Of a DNA stretch of 42,609 nucleotides, positions 27,683 through 36,467 are shown piece after piece. Within the stretch, counting starts at the first letter, position 1; every line of letters begins with the position of its first letter. Source of the stretch: Candidatus Hydrothermarchaeota archaeon (lineage in GTDB: Archaea; Hydrothermarchaeota; Hydrothermarchaeia; Hydrothermarchaeales; BMS3B); assembly GCA_015521615.1 (NCBI GenBank), contig WANW01000023.1, positions 1 through 42,609 of the forward strand. Direction: 5' to 3'. The translations under genes were made by a program, and so were the position numbers. The notes under the pieces are model-generated. The model made no database searches. It was not told the origin of the DNA and saw nothing but the letters and a program-made list of their open reading frames with translations.

Positions 27683-29548
27683 ATGTACGAGTGGCTTGGA
27701 AAGTTGCTGGATGATGAAGAAGAGGAAAAGAAAGAAATCCAATTCCCCAGAGGTAAGAAGCTCGATAAAGAGTTTAGAAATCTAAAAGAAGTAAAGAAAT
27801 TTATCGAGAAATCTAAATTCACCGGAATCGTCAGGGCCAAAACCAGAATTGAGAACATAAACCTTCTGTACCTGAAAGGTGAACTTGCGGGTGTGGCTGC
27901 CTTCTCAAGGCTCGGACTCTACAACACCCTTGGAGAAAAGGCTCTGAGAAACCTCATGGACTCCAGCCTTATCATAGAGTCTATAGAGGAGTATACCTAC
28001 GATGATGTGTATGCCACGCTTATTTCAAACAGAGACATGATAGCAAGTAAGGAGCTGTACAGCAGAATCCTGTCAATAAGTGAGCTATTTGACACCATGC
28101 CCCAGGCGACGCTCGGGCTACTGGAGATGCTGGTATTCAGCGAGGGGCCCGTGCAGAAGGAGCTGCTCAGGATAGTCAGCCTTTCAGTTTTCCTCTCTGA
28201 CTTTGGAGAAAAGGACTTCGATGCTGCCATTGACACAATAAACAAGCTCGACTTTGTAATAAAGCATAAGGGCGGCTATGAAATAGGTCCGGAATACAAG
28301 TCCATGCTGAGACAGATATTCATAAATCGCGCCAGAGTTGAAAGAGCCAAGGAGCTTATTAAGGCTGACGAAGCCACAAATCAGCTCTGCTCCATGCTTT
28401 CTGATACAGGAAAAGTCACATACAATGAGCTTAAAAAATTTCTGGGTGGAGATGTGGATATAGCGATAAGCAAGCTTGTGAGTCTTGGGGTGGTGTTCAG
28501 AGGTGTGGACAGCAGTGGCCTGCCCACCATATTCATGCCAAAAGTGCTCTCTGACCAGATTTTCACCACTGAACTGGAATACCAGAACGTCGAGGAGGTG
28601 CTGAGCAGAGAGGAGCTGATGAAGAAGCTCAATATCCGTGAACCCACAGAGGAGGACATCGAGGCTCTTGTTCGCTCGATGCTTGAGGACGTAGAAGAAG
28701 TGGAGGATGAGGCTGAGGAAAGTGAGGTTCTGGCAAAAAGCGTTGCTGCATCTGCCCTTTCAAAGATAGACGAGGAGCAGGCCATTAAACCCATAATAAA
28801 CGCCCTTTTCGACAGGGATAGCATAGTTCGCGCGAGTGCTGCCAAGGCTCTGGGTGTTATGAAGAGTCCGCGTGCCGTGGAGCCGCTTATTAAAGCTCTG
28901 AGCGACAGGGATAGCAAAGTAAGAGCAAATGCCGCAAAAGCTCTGGGCAGAATAGGCGACGAACGCGCAATAGAGCCTCTCATTGATACACTGAATGACA
29001 GGGACAGTGCTGTGCGTGCAAGTGCTGCAAGAGCCCTGGGAAACCTGGGCAAGCAGAGTGCAATAGAGCCTCTCATTGAAGCCTTCTACAATGAAGAAGA
29101 TGAGCTGGTGCGAAGAGATATAATCTCGGCGCTCTCGGGGTATAGAGATGATAGAGTGCTGGATATAATGATACAGTGCCTCAAAGACAGAGATGCGAAT
29201 GTCAGAAGGATAGCCGCCTCTGCCCTCTGGAAGAGCGGTGGAGAGCGTGCAATAGAGCCTCTCATTGAAGCGCTCAGCGATGAGGAGAGCACAGTGAGAT
29301 ACTGTGCTGTCTCCGCCCTGGACGGTGTGAAGGACGAGCGCATAGTTGAACCGCTTATTAAGGCGCTGAATGATGAGGACGACATGGTGCGCACCGTCGC
29401 CGCCTCAGCACTGGGCAAGATTAAAGATGACAGAGCAATAGAGGCGCTTAAGAAGGCGCTCAACGACAGAAGTGAGTGGGTTAGAAACTGTGCAGCAGAG
29501 GCGCTGCAGAATCTTGGTATAAGCCTGCCCTCCCAGCCCCAGCACTGA
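27683..29548 (+). CDS. HEAT-repeat protein with N-terminal PATAN/DUF-like and winged-helix-like regions
   Basis: IVRAKTRIENINLLYLKGELAGVAAF N-terminus; about 8-9 HEAT units (AIEPLIDTLNDRDSAVRASAARALGNLG); 2-nt gap to upstream paralog. Confidence 0.8.
   Translation: MYEWLGKLLDDEEEEKKEIQFPRGKKLDKEFRNLKEVKKFIEKSKFTGIVRAKTRIENINLLYLKGELAGVAAFSRLGLYNTLGEKALRNLMDSSLIIESIEEYTYDDVYATLISNRDMIASKELYSRILSISELFDTMPQATLGLLEMLVFSEGPVQKELLRIVSLSVFLSDFGEKDFDAAIDTINKLDFVIKHKGGYEIGPEYKSMLRQIFINRARVERAKELIKADEATNQLCSMLSDTGKVTYNELKKFLGGDVDIAISKLVSLGVVFRGVDSSGLPTIFMPKVLSDQIFTTELEYQNVEEVLSREELMKKLNIREPTEEDIEALVRSMLEDVEEVEDEAEESEVLAKSVAASALSKIDEEQAIKPIINALFDRDSIVRASAAKALGVMKSPRAVEPLIKALSDRDSKVRANAAKALGRIGDERAIEPLIDTLNDRDSAVRASAARALGNLGKQSAIEPLIEAFYNEEDELVRRDIISALSGYRDDRVLDIMIQCLKDRDANVRRIAASALWKSGGERAIEPLIEALSDEESTVRYCAVSALDGVKDERIVEPLIKALNDEDDMVRTVAASALGKIKDDRAIEALKKALNDRSEWVRNCAAEALQNLGISLPSQPQH
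28967..29268 (+). repeat. Three identical 20-nt copies of gcaatagagcctctcattga within HEAT units
   Basis: Copies at 28967-28986, 29060-29079, 29249-29268; spacings 93 and 189 nt (31 and 63 codons). Confidence 0.75.
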
Positions 29549-29603
29549 TTACTTTTTTTAAGAAAAATTAATAAGACGAAAGCATGTAAACCTGTATGGA
29601 GGT

Positions 29604-30404
29604 ATGCGAATGGGCACGTCTATTACAGTAGCCGCTGGCAAAGGCGGGACAGGTAAAACAACAATAAGTGCCAATCTTGGAATCGCAATGGCACAGAGGG
29701 GGAGGAGGGTAACAATTCTCGATGCAGACATAGCAATGGCAAACCTTGAGCTCATTCTGGGTATGGAAGGAAAAAACCACACTCTTCAGGACGTGCTTGC
29801 AGGAGAGTGTGGGATAGAGGAGGCAATGTATGAAGGGCCGGGCGGTGTGACAATAGTACCGGCAGGCATAAGCCTGACCAAGCTGAGGCGGGTGGATCCG
29901 GAGAAGCTTGTGGAGGTTATGGAAACCCTCGTTGAGGGTACCGATATCCTGATTATTGATGCACCCGCCGGTCTGGGAAAAGAGGCATACATCGCCCTGT
30001 CCATGGCACAGAACCTGATACTTGTTGTAAATCCAGAGATTTCCTCGCTCTCAGACGCGCTTAAAACAAAAAAAGTGGCTGAGATGTGTGGCACAAAGGT
30101 GCTGGGCGCAATCCTCAACAGGGCAACTGGCAACGAGTTTGACCTCACCGCCCAGCACGTTGGTGCTGTGCTCGATACTCCTATCCTGGCCGTGGTGCCG
30201 GAAGATGCAGAGGTTAAAAAGGCCTCGGCGATTGGTGTGCCTCTGGTGATAGGCTCACCCACGTCAAAGGCAGCAGTTGCAATTAACCGCCTGGCCGCCG
30301 AGCTGCTCGGTGAGGAGTATATCCCACCCACAACTCCCGAAAACAGAAAGAGCATACTTCAGAGAATTCTCGGTGGTTTAAGGCTAACAAAAAATACATC
30401 ATGA
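29604..30404 (+). CDS. minD: MinD-type P-loop ATPase
   Basis: Deviant Walker A AAGKGGTGKTTISANLG, DADIAMANLELILG, IIDAPAGLG, C-terminal possible amphipathic helix SILQRILGGLRL. Confidence 0.9.
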   Translation: MRMGTSITVAAGKGGTGKTTISANLGIAMAQRGRRVTILDADIAMANLELILGMEGKNHTLQDVLAGECGIEEAMYEGPGGVTIVPAGISLTKLRRVDPEKLVEVMETLVEGTDILIIDAPAGLGKEAYIALSMAQNLILVVNPEISSLSDALKTKKVAEMCGTKVLGAILNRATGNEFDLTAQHVGAVLDTPILAVVPEDAEVKKASAIGVPLVIGSPTSKAAVAINRLAAELLGEEYIPPTTPENRKSILQRILGGLRLTKNTS

Positions 30405-30414
30405 GGTTTTCACC

Positions 30415-30648
30415 ATGGTGGACGTTTACACCTCCCTGAAAATCCTCTATGTGCTCTTTGGGGCCAGCATGACGCTGAATGTTGTACTTGCATATAAGGT
30501 TAGAAGTCTTCGCTCACAGATAAAGGAGATGGAAAACAAGGTAACACTTTCAGAGGAGGAGATAAAGCAGATAACCTCCCGCCTTCGCAGGATTAGTGAG
30601 CTTCACGGCGACATAGAGCTTCCACCGCCAATCAGGCTGAGAAGGTAG
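30415..30648 (+). CDS. Small single-TM protein with cytoplasmic coiled-coil tail
   Basis: LKILYVLFGASMTLNVVLAYKVRSLRSQIKEMENKVTLSEEEIKQITSRL; 10-nt gap after minD. Confidence 0.6.
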   Translation: MVDVYTSLKILYVLFGASMTLNVVLAYKVRSLRSQIKEMENKVTLSEEEIKQITSRLRRISELHGDIELPPPIRLRR

Positions 30649-31514
30649 TGCAGGGTACCTGAGAACTCCCTGAGCCTAGTCCTTGCCACTTCCCTGCCCT
30701 CTGGAGTTATCGCATAAACCTTGCCTCTACCCATGTTTGCAGCCTCCTGCTTCACAAGCCCCTTCTCCTGCATTTCATGCAACAGCGGGTAGAGCATGCC
30801 CTGACTCACAAGCACGCCACACCGGTGGAATATTGTCTTTATTATGCTGTAGCCATGCATGGGCTCCGTAGAAAGTATTGAGAGGATTATCAGGTCCAGA
30901 AACTTCTTCACAAGAGTATCTGCCACCTCTGTTGAAATGACGTCAACCTCCCTTATTTCCGCCCTTCCATTGACTGCAACAGGTGATATAATGGTTTTCT
31001 CGGCATCCGCTGAAACCACCACAAAACTGTAGAACCTAAAAACCCGCTCCAGAAACTCTGCGTCTACCGCATCTATGCTGAAGCATGTAATGATGGTAGC
31101 CTCTGGAAAATTTCTAAAAAAGCCTTCAAGGGCTGAAACAAGCTCCTCACGCAGGAGATAGCTCGGAGCCGAATCAAAGTCAAGAATCGCAGCCCCAGCT
31201 CCATGCTCCCGGAAAAAGTTATCCAGTGCGTTTCTCAGGCCCTGGAGGGAGTTCTCAGACCTATCAACCGACCTCCTTATGTTCATCTCATAAACTCTCA
31301 ACCCGCTCTGCTTTTCAAGTTCAACTGCATTTTCAGGAAAAGCATATGAATAGAAAACACCTTTATTTTCACGCAAGCACGCCCTGGCAAATGTTCTGAG
31401 AGCTTCCTGCTTATCAAATTTTGAATCGCATAGAAAGAGCACCTTCTCCCCATCTGCAATACCTTTAAACACAACCGCTTTGGTTTTAACAGGAAATGTG
31501 AAAAACACGTCCAT
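30603..31514 (-). CDS. MEDS/RecA-like sensory domain fused to PadR-family HTH regulator
   Basis: N-terminal EKVLFLCDSKFDKQEALRTFARACLRENKGVFYSY; C-terminal DLIILSILSTEPMHGYSIIKTIFHRCGVLVSQGMLYPLLHEMQEKGLV...YAITPEG typical of PadR. Confidence 0.75.
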   Translation of the reverse strand: MDVFFTFPVKTKAVVFKGIADGEKVLFLCDSKFDKQEALRTFARACLRENKGVFYSYAFPENAVELEKQSGLRVYEMNIRRSVDRSENSLQGLRNALDNFFREHGAGAAILDFDSAPSYLLREELVSALEGFFRNFPEATIITCFSIDAVDAEFLERVFRFYSFVVVSADAEKTIISPVAVNGRAEIREVDVISTEVADTLVKKFLDLIILSILSTEPMHGYSIIKTIFHRCGVLVSQGMLYPLLHEMQEKGLVKQEAANMGRGKVYAITPEGREVARTRLREFSGTLHYLLSLIGGGSSMSP

Positions 31515-31543
31515 GCAAATAAATTCATGCTGAAGGGTAATAA

Positions 31544-31580
31544 AATTTTCTCATGAATTGAGACTTCTCATGAGAAAATT
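31544..31580. promoter_or_regulatory. Perfect 13-bp inverted repeat AATTTTCTCATGA-N11-TCATGAGAAAATT
   Basis: Arms 31544-31556 and 31568-31580; 30-66 nt upstream of the PadR gene start and touching the stop of the translin-like gene. Confidence 0.6.
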
Positions 31581-32172
31581 AGCGCAGCTTCTCCAGCACA
31601 CGGCGCAGTTCACTCTCTTTTATAGCCACTGTTACCTCACCCAGGGTGCGCTCCACTATCATCCTGGCAACATCCTGCTTTCGTTTTATCGCCACTATTG
31701 CACTGGGATAAACAAGGGAATTAAGCTCATGAGCTATCTCATCCATAACATCCAGGAGACGTTCTATCTCGTCAAACTTCTCCTCACGCAGAAGGTCTAA
31801 AATCCGCCTTCTTAGCTCACCCACCACATCACCCAGGCCAAGGAGGTACCACTCCGCAGGCACACGAAGTTCGCGGTGTGATGGTATTTCCTCACCCCGG
31901 AGAAGGCGGAAGGTTAACATTGCCTCCACGTACTCCTGCACCGCCTCCTGGAGTAAACTGAATCTGAAATCCTCTTCGGTCAGCCTGGAAATCAGCTTCT
32001 CCGCCTCACCCAGAAGCTCAGCCGCAGCATCATACCTGTTCAGGTGAATCTCCCGCAGGGCACGTGTGGCAAGCCTTCTCATCTCCCGCGCTATGGCAAA
32101 GACCTCCTCACGACGGGCATCCCTGGCATCGAGCTCTTCCTTAATCTCTGTGATTATATCCTTTAAACCCAT
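31579..32172 (-). CDS. Archaeal translin-family-like helical protein
   Basis: All-helical ~197 aa; LLQEAVQEYVEAMLTFRLLRGEEIPSHRELRVPAEWYLLGLGDVVGELRR resembles translin superfamily. Confidence 0.7.
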   Translation of the reverse strand: MGLKDIITEIKEELDARDARREEVFAIAREMRRLATRALREIHLNRYDAAAELLGEAEKLISRLTEEDFRFSLLQEAVQEYVEAMLTFRLLRGEEIPSHRELRVPAEWYLLGLGDVVGELRRRILDLLREEKFDEIERLLDVMDEIAHELNSLVYPSAIVAIKRKQDVARMIVERTLGEVTVAIKESELRRVLEKLR

Positions 32173-32178
32173 ACTGCT

Positions 32179-33090
32179 TCATTCCTTTTTAATAAGAAAA
32201 ACTTTGCTATCCCTGGAGGAGTCTGCTACAACATAGCCCGTGGCATCAGCCAGTGCCCTGGCGAATTCTCCCACCTCCTCATAGCTCGGCATGTGCTCCC
32301 GCGTAAGGCGGCGGCGCGAATAGCCCACATGCACATAACCTTTGGCCTCAACAAAGTCCGGCTCTGCTTTCTCAATAAGCGGCGCAAATGCCTCTGGCGC
32401 CTCAAGGTTGTAGCCACGCACAAGAGTAATGCGCACCACCTTGCGGCTCCTGCTCTGGGAGAACACCTCCAAACTTGCCATTAAGCGCTCCCAGCCGTCT
32501 TTAATGCGGGGCACATTAATTCTACGGTATAGCTCTTCGTCGTATGCAATCAGGGAGAGGTAAAGGCTGGTCGGGTGAACCTCCGCAATGCGCTCCGGGT
32601 TCATACCATTGGTTACCAGAAAGGTGCTCATGCCACGGCGATGGAAAGCTTCAACAAGCTCGGCTATTCTCGGGTAGTTTGTCGGCTCACCTGCGAGAGA
32701 AATGGCCACATGCTTTGGCGAGAGAGCCTCGGCAAACTCCTGCCTGGTAACCCTCTCTTTCTCACCCCCGTATCCGCTGAGCAGGGCACGCTGTGCCTTA
32801 ATCGCCTCCTCAACAATAAACTCTGGTTCATCAACCTCGCCCTGCATTTCTGCGCCAAGGGTGTGCTCCACCGGACGCCAGCAGAAAACACAACGATGCT
32901 GGCACCACGCCACGCTGGGTGTCATCTGCAGGCAGCGGTGTGATGCTATGCCATAAAACCTTGCTTTATAACAGGAGCGCTTCCTGAGCAGACGCTCCCT
33001 TGTCCAGTGGCACAGCTTTACCGCAGAGTGTCTTCCCACGATACGGTAGCCCTGCTTTTCAAGAATAGCTCTAGCATTGGGGGTGAGCAT
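32179..33090 (-). CDS. taw1: tRNA 4-demethylwyosine synthase (radical SAM)
   Basis: LEKQGYRIVGRHSAVKLCHWTRERLLRKRSCYKARFYGIASHRCLQMTPSVAWCQHRCVFCWRP; SLAGEPTNYPRIAELVEAFHRRGMSTFLVTNG. Confidence 0.92.
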   Translation of the reverse strand: MLTPNARAILEKQGYRIVGRHSAVKLCHWTRERLLRKRSCYKARFYGIASHRCLQMTPSVAWCQHRCVFCWRPVEHTLGAEMQGEVDEPEFIVEEAIKAQRALLSGYGGEKERVTRQEFAEALSPKHVAISLAGEPTNYPRIAELVEAFHRRGMSTFLVTNGMNPERIAEVHPTSLYLSLIAYDEELYRRINVPRIKDGWERLMASLEVFSQSRSRKVVRITLVRGYNLEAPEAFAPLIEKAEPDFVEAKGYVHVGYSRRRLTREHMPSYEEVGEFARALADATGYVVADSSRDSKVFLIKKE

Positions 33091-33133
33091 GGTTTTTATA
33101 CTTAAGGTTAACGTCTTAGCATAATGCGATACC

Positions 33134-34060
33134 ATGAGCTTCGATGAGATCGCCACACGGGCAAGGAAGGCGCTGCTGATAGGAATTGGAGGGGGAGGTG
33201 ACATAATAGGATGTATACCCACAGCAAGCTACCTCTCCATGCTTGGGGTGGAGGTTATGTTGGGTGGCCTGACCTGGGAGCGGCGCGTCGTGGACCCAAA
33301 GCCCGGGCCCAGACGTATAGAAGAGCTGGAGAACATTACAGAGGTCTGCGAGGGTGTGGCACTTGCCAACCCCAGGACCAAAACCACATACGGTACACCC
33401 TTTACTGAAAGCGTCGCCTCAGAGGTGCTGGGCGAAGAGGTACTCCTCCTTGACATAAACGGCGGTACAAGGGGTACTGCCAGGGCGCTTACGCGGGCGA
33501 TTGAAAAGCTTGACATAGACCTGGTTGTTGGTATAGATGTGGGAGGAGACTCCCTCGCAAGGGGAGACGAGCGTGGGGTGCAGAGTCCCCTTGCAGATGG
33601 GGTCATGATCGCAAGCCTTGCAGAGCTCCCCGTACCAAGTGTCCTCGGGGTAATAGGCTATGGCAGCGATGGCGAGCTCACCCTTGAGGAGCTAAACCGC
33701 AATGTGGCGGAGCTTATTGCGAGAGGTGCCCTTCTCGGCGCCAGGGGTGCTACGAAGCAGGACCTGGAGCTCATGGAGCGCATCGCCTCCGCTACGGCTA
33801 CTGAAGCGAGCAGGCTTGTGATAGAAGCCGGGAGGGGGAAGTACGGGACATATAAAATAAGGTCCGAGCAGCGCAGCGTTTACCTCACACCCTGCGCCCT
33901 AGTAACATTTTACTTCTCCCCCGAGCATGTTTTTAGGTTCAGCCACATCGCCCAGCTTATAGCCAACACCAATTCACTTAAAGAAGCCGACGCAATTTTG
34001 AGAAATCATGGCTACCTGACGGAGCTTTACTTTGAAGAGGGTGACGGCGCTAAGTTTTAA
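33134..34060 (+). CDS. DUF1152-family protein
   Basis: ARKALLIGIGGGGDIIGCIPTASYLSMLGVEVMLGGLTWERRVVDPKPGPR; DLVVGIDVGGDSLARGDE. Confidence 0.85.
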   Translation: MSFDEIATRARKALLIGIGGGGDIIGCIPTASYLSMLGVEVMLGGLTWERRVVDPKPGPRRIEELENITEVCEGVALANPRTKTTYGTPFTESVASEVLGEEVLLLDINGGTRGTARALTRAIEKLDIDLVVGIDVGGDSLARGDERGVQSPLADGVMIASLAELPVPSVLGVIGYGSDGELTLEELNRNVAELIARGALLGARGATKQDLELMERIASATATEASRLVIEAGRGKYGTYKIRSEQRSVYLTPCALVTFYFSPEHVFRFSHIAQLIANTNSLKEADAILRNHGYLTELYFEEGDGAKF

Positions 34061-34085
34061 TACCCATGCTGCATTCCTTATTAAC

Positions 34086-34238
34086 ATGAAGCGCGAGCTT
34101 GTCGGCACCCTTGTATGGAGTCAGAATCAGCCCACAATTAAGGATGAAGAGGGCAAGATACGCCTGGTTTACAACCTCTTCGACGGGCTCAGCGGGAAAA
34201 AAATAAAAGTCTCCGTAGAGACCTTCGAGGAAGACTAA
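34086..34238 (+). CDS. Small hypothetical protein (50 aa)
   Basis: MKRELVGTLVWSQNQPTIKDEEGKIRLVYNLFDGLSGKKIKVSVETFEED; internal ATG preferred over track start 34032 which overlaps the upstream gene. Confidence 0.5.
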   Translation: MKRELVGTLVWSQNQPTIKDEEGKIRLVYNLFDGLSGKKIKVSVETFEED

Positions 34239-34612
34239 CCGGCACCTCCTGCTCCAGGTGCACGCGTTGCACGCGAACGAATGGCATCCTGAATTTTCGC
34301 CTGAAGCTCCTTGAGGCGAGAGGTTACCTTCTCCTCCTGGCGCTTCAGCGTATTTATCCTGAGCTCCAGAGTCTCCTTCCTGTCCTTTAGCTCTGCCTCC
34401 ACACTGCCCTTCTCACTCTTTATGAGAAGGTTGCCCACACTCTTATAAACCTCTGCATCTTCGCCAAGTTTCTGCACCTCCTCAAGGGCGCGGGTGACCT
34501 CCTTCAGCTGAAGCTCCATCTGCAGCCTCTGCGTGGCTATAGCTTCGGCCTGCTGCTGGAGCTGCTGAAACTGGGCAAGCTGATGCTGAAGTTGGGGTGG
34601 TAATTGCTCCAT
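34235..34612 (-). CDS. pfdB: Prefoldin beta subunit
   Basis: LPPQLQHQLAQFQQLQQQAEAIATQRLQMELQLKEVTRALEEVQKL...VYKSVGNLLIKSEKG. Confidence 0.95.
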   Translation of the reverse strand: MEQLPPQLQHQLAQFQQLQQQAEAIATQRLQMELQLKEVTRALEEVQKLGEDAEVYKSVGNLLIKSEKGSVEAELKDRKETLELRINTLKRQEEKVTSRLKELQAKIQDAIRSRATRAPGAGGAG

Positions 34613-34615
34613 TTC

Positions 34616-34861
34616 TCAACCTCCTAGTTCAATCGCAAGCTTAAGCCAGCGCATGAAAGATGAAAGCGATGCTCTAAGCGAAGCCGCATCCTTTGCGCTA
34701 ACCTCGAGTATTATCTTGCTGCCCTCTCTTTTAAAGGTTGCCCCGGCACGATTCATTGGAGATGAGTGCACCTCTGGCAAAACCGCCGCATAGACAACCT
34801 CTGCCTGTGCCTCAGTGTCAAACTCCAGCTCAATCCTGGCCTCGCCCCTGAGCACCTTCAA
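34616..34861 (-). CDS. pcc1: KEOPS complex subunit Pcc1
   Basis: EARIELEFDTEAQAEVVYAAVLPE...AKDAASLRASLSSFMRWLKLA. Confidence 0.88.
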   Translation of the reverse strand: MKVLRGEARIELEFDTEAQAEVVYAAVLPEVHSSPMNRAGATFKREGSKIILEVSAKDAASLRASLSSFMRWLKLAIELGG

Positions 34862-35261
34862 TCACCTTCTCCACATTGAACTCGGGTCCATCGCGGAGCA
34901 TAAGCGATGTGCCCCGCTGCATTACAACGCCAGCCTCCACACCCAGAGCACTGGAAAGCTTCCTTGCAAGCTCTCCCCTTGCAGAGTATCCATATCTGTG
35001 CTTAATCTCCCGGGTGAGCATCGCCCTGCTCAGCTTTAATGCAAGCACTCTCTCACCACGGTGGTAAATCTCAATGAGCGAAGGATTGCCCCGCCTCTCC
35101 TTAATCATAACCAGGCGACCCTCCTCTGGCACTAGACTAAAAACCTGCACCAGGTTCGCCTTACCTCGCGTAAAGTAGTCTGCACCCAGCGCTCTGGCAA
35201 AATCTCTGCTGAAGCTTCTGGTACGAGGTGAGGGTTTGCGCGAGGTGGTGACAAGGATCAT
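34830..35261 (-). CDS. Brix-domain (Imp4/Ssf1-like) ribosome biogenesis protein
   Basis: MILVTTSRKPSPRTRSFSRDFARALGADYFTRGKANLVQV. Confidence 0.92.
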   Translation of the reverse strand: MILVTTSRKPSPRTRSFSRDFARALGADYFTRGKANLVQVFSLVPEEGRLVMIKERRGNPSLIEIYHRGERVLALKLSRAMLTREIKHRYGYSARGELARKLSSALGVEAGVVMQRGTSLMLRDGPEFNVEKVIEGAQGRGQD

Positions 35262-35263
35262 CC

Positions 35264-35398
35264 TCAGCGAGCTTTAACCCGCTTGACTGTGGCAGAGGAG
35301 CGAATCTTGAAGAGTATCTTGTAACCGCAGAAGGGACAGCGTACCGGCTCGTCCTTTGTAAGCTCTACCTCGCGCTGACAGCTACCACAGCGGTACAT
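35264..35398 (-). CDS. rpoP: DNA-directed RNA polymerase subunit P
   Basis: MYRCGSCQREVELTKDEPVRCPFCGYKILFKIRSSATVKRVKAR (44 aa Zn ribbon). Confidence 0.93.
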   Translation of the reverse strand: MYRCGSCQREVELTKDEPVRCPFCGYKILFKIRSSATVKRVKAR

Positions 35399-35400
35399 CC

Positions 35401-35676
35401 CTATGCACCCGCCACCTTCTTCACAGCACGCTCCACGGTAAGCGCTGCTGCGGTCTGTGGCAGATAGGCACCGCCGGTAAACTTGGCACCGCACTTCCTG
35501 CAGGCCCATATACCTGAAGCCACGCGCTTCACACCGCGGCGCTGGCATACGGGGCAAACATGGCGAAGCCTCTGCTTCCTGTCTATCTCAACCCACTTTC
35601 TGCGAAGGCGCATACCATAGCGTGGGCCAAACTTACCTGCTGAACCGATTTTCTTTGTCCTTCCCATAAGAATCAC
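35401..35676 (-). CDS. rpl37ae: Ribosomal protein L37Ae (eL43)
   Basis: GRTKKIGSAGKFGPRYGMRLRRKWVEIDRKQRLRHVCPVCQRRGVKRVASGIWACRKCG. Confidence 0.95.
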   Translation of the reverse strand: MILMGRTKKIGSAGKFGPRYGMRLRRKWVEIDRKQRLRHVCPVCQRRGVKRVASGIWACRKCGAKFTGGAYLPQTAAALTVERAVKKVAGA

Positions 35677-36467
35677 CCTGGCAAGTGCTTCCTGAGAAAT
35701 TCTGCCTTCTCTCTTCCCCGCTTAACGATATCAAGGATTTCTTCCTGGGTGAAGGTGCCGCTTCCGCCCTTCTGCATCGCAACAATCTCACCCTTCTCGT
35801 TGTATCCTATTGTGAGCCTGGCGTCAAGCACCTCCTCCTCTTCAAGGCAGGGATCAAGCACAATATGTCCACCTATTTTCGCAAATGTCACCTCTACAGG
35901 TGTATCAACGATAGGAAGCTTCTCCTCCGTCTTCGTCTTGTAGTCCACCCTGCCGTTCTCATCCAGCTTCGGGAACACCGCATTCTTCAGCGCAGCTATT
36001 GCTCCAAGAGTGCACGCGTCGAACAGATTGCCGTCGTAGTCCAGGGGGTGGAGGTCTATAAACACTATCCACACCAGCTCGCCTTCCTTAATGCACAGTT
36101 TCTCCATGTCTATGCACTGAGACTCTCGTATTGCCCTGTCGACCACACGAGCGAGCTCCACTGTGTCCTCATCCGGAGGCCCGCGCTCAAAGCTTGGGCT
36201 CGCAAGGGGGATAAGCTCGGCGTTGGTGGTGAGCACACCTGAGTCAGGCATGTCCGGGAAGGGCTCACCCACTGCAAGCTTCACACCAACCATCACCTGT
36301 GTTTTGCCCAGCTTTACAAGCGCAGAGCCTTCGGCACGCTGATTTATCCCAACCTCAACACTTATATCCCGGTACTCATCGAAGCCTCTGCCATCGATGC
36401 GCTTGCCGCTGTTGAGGAGATTGACAATGTGGTCTCGCTTAACGTCAGCGATGATCTCATGTTTCAT
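35673..36467 (-). CDS. rrp42: Exosome subunit Rrp42
   Basis: RNase PH fold; [20 protein letters not shown]...[22 protein letters not shown]. Confidence 0.95.
   Translation of the reverse strand: MKHEIIADVKRDHIVNLLNSGKRIDGRGFDEYRDISVEVGINQRAEGSALVKLGKTQVMVGVKLAVGEPFPDMPDSGVLTTNAELIPLASPSFERGPPDEDTVELARVVDRAIRESQCIDMEKLCIKEGELVWIVFIDLHPLDYDGNLFDACTLGAIAALKNAVFPKLDENGRVDYKTKTEEKLPIVDTPVEVTFAKIGGHIVLDPCLEEEEVLDARLTIGYNEKGEIVAMQKGGSGTFTQEEILDIVKRGREKAEFLRKHLPG

Noticed and set aside
28381-29076. 231-aa - strand ORF
   Set aside because: Antisense of the HEAT array; low-complexity Ser/Leu composition.
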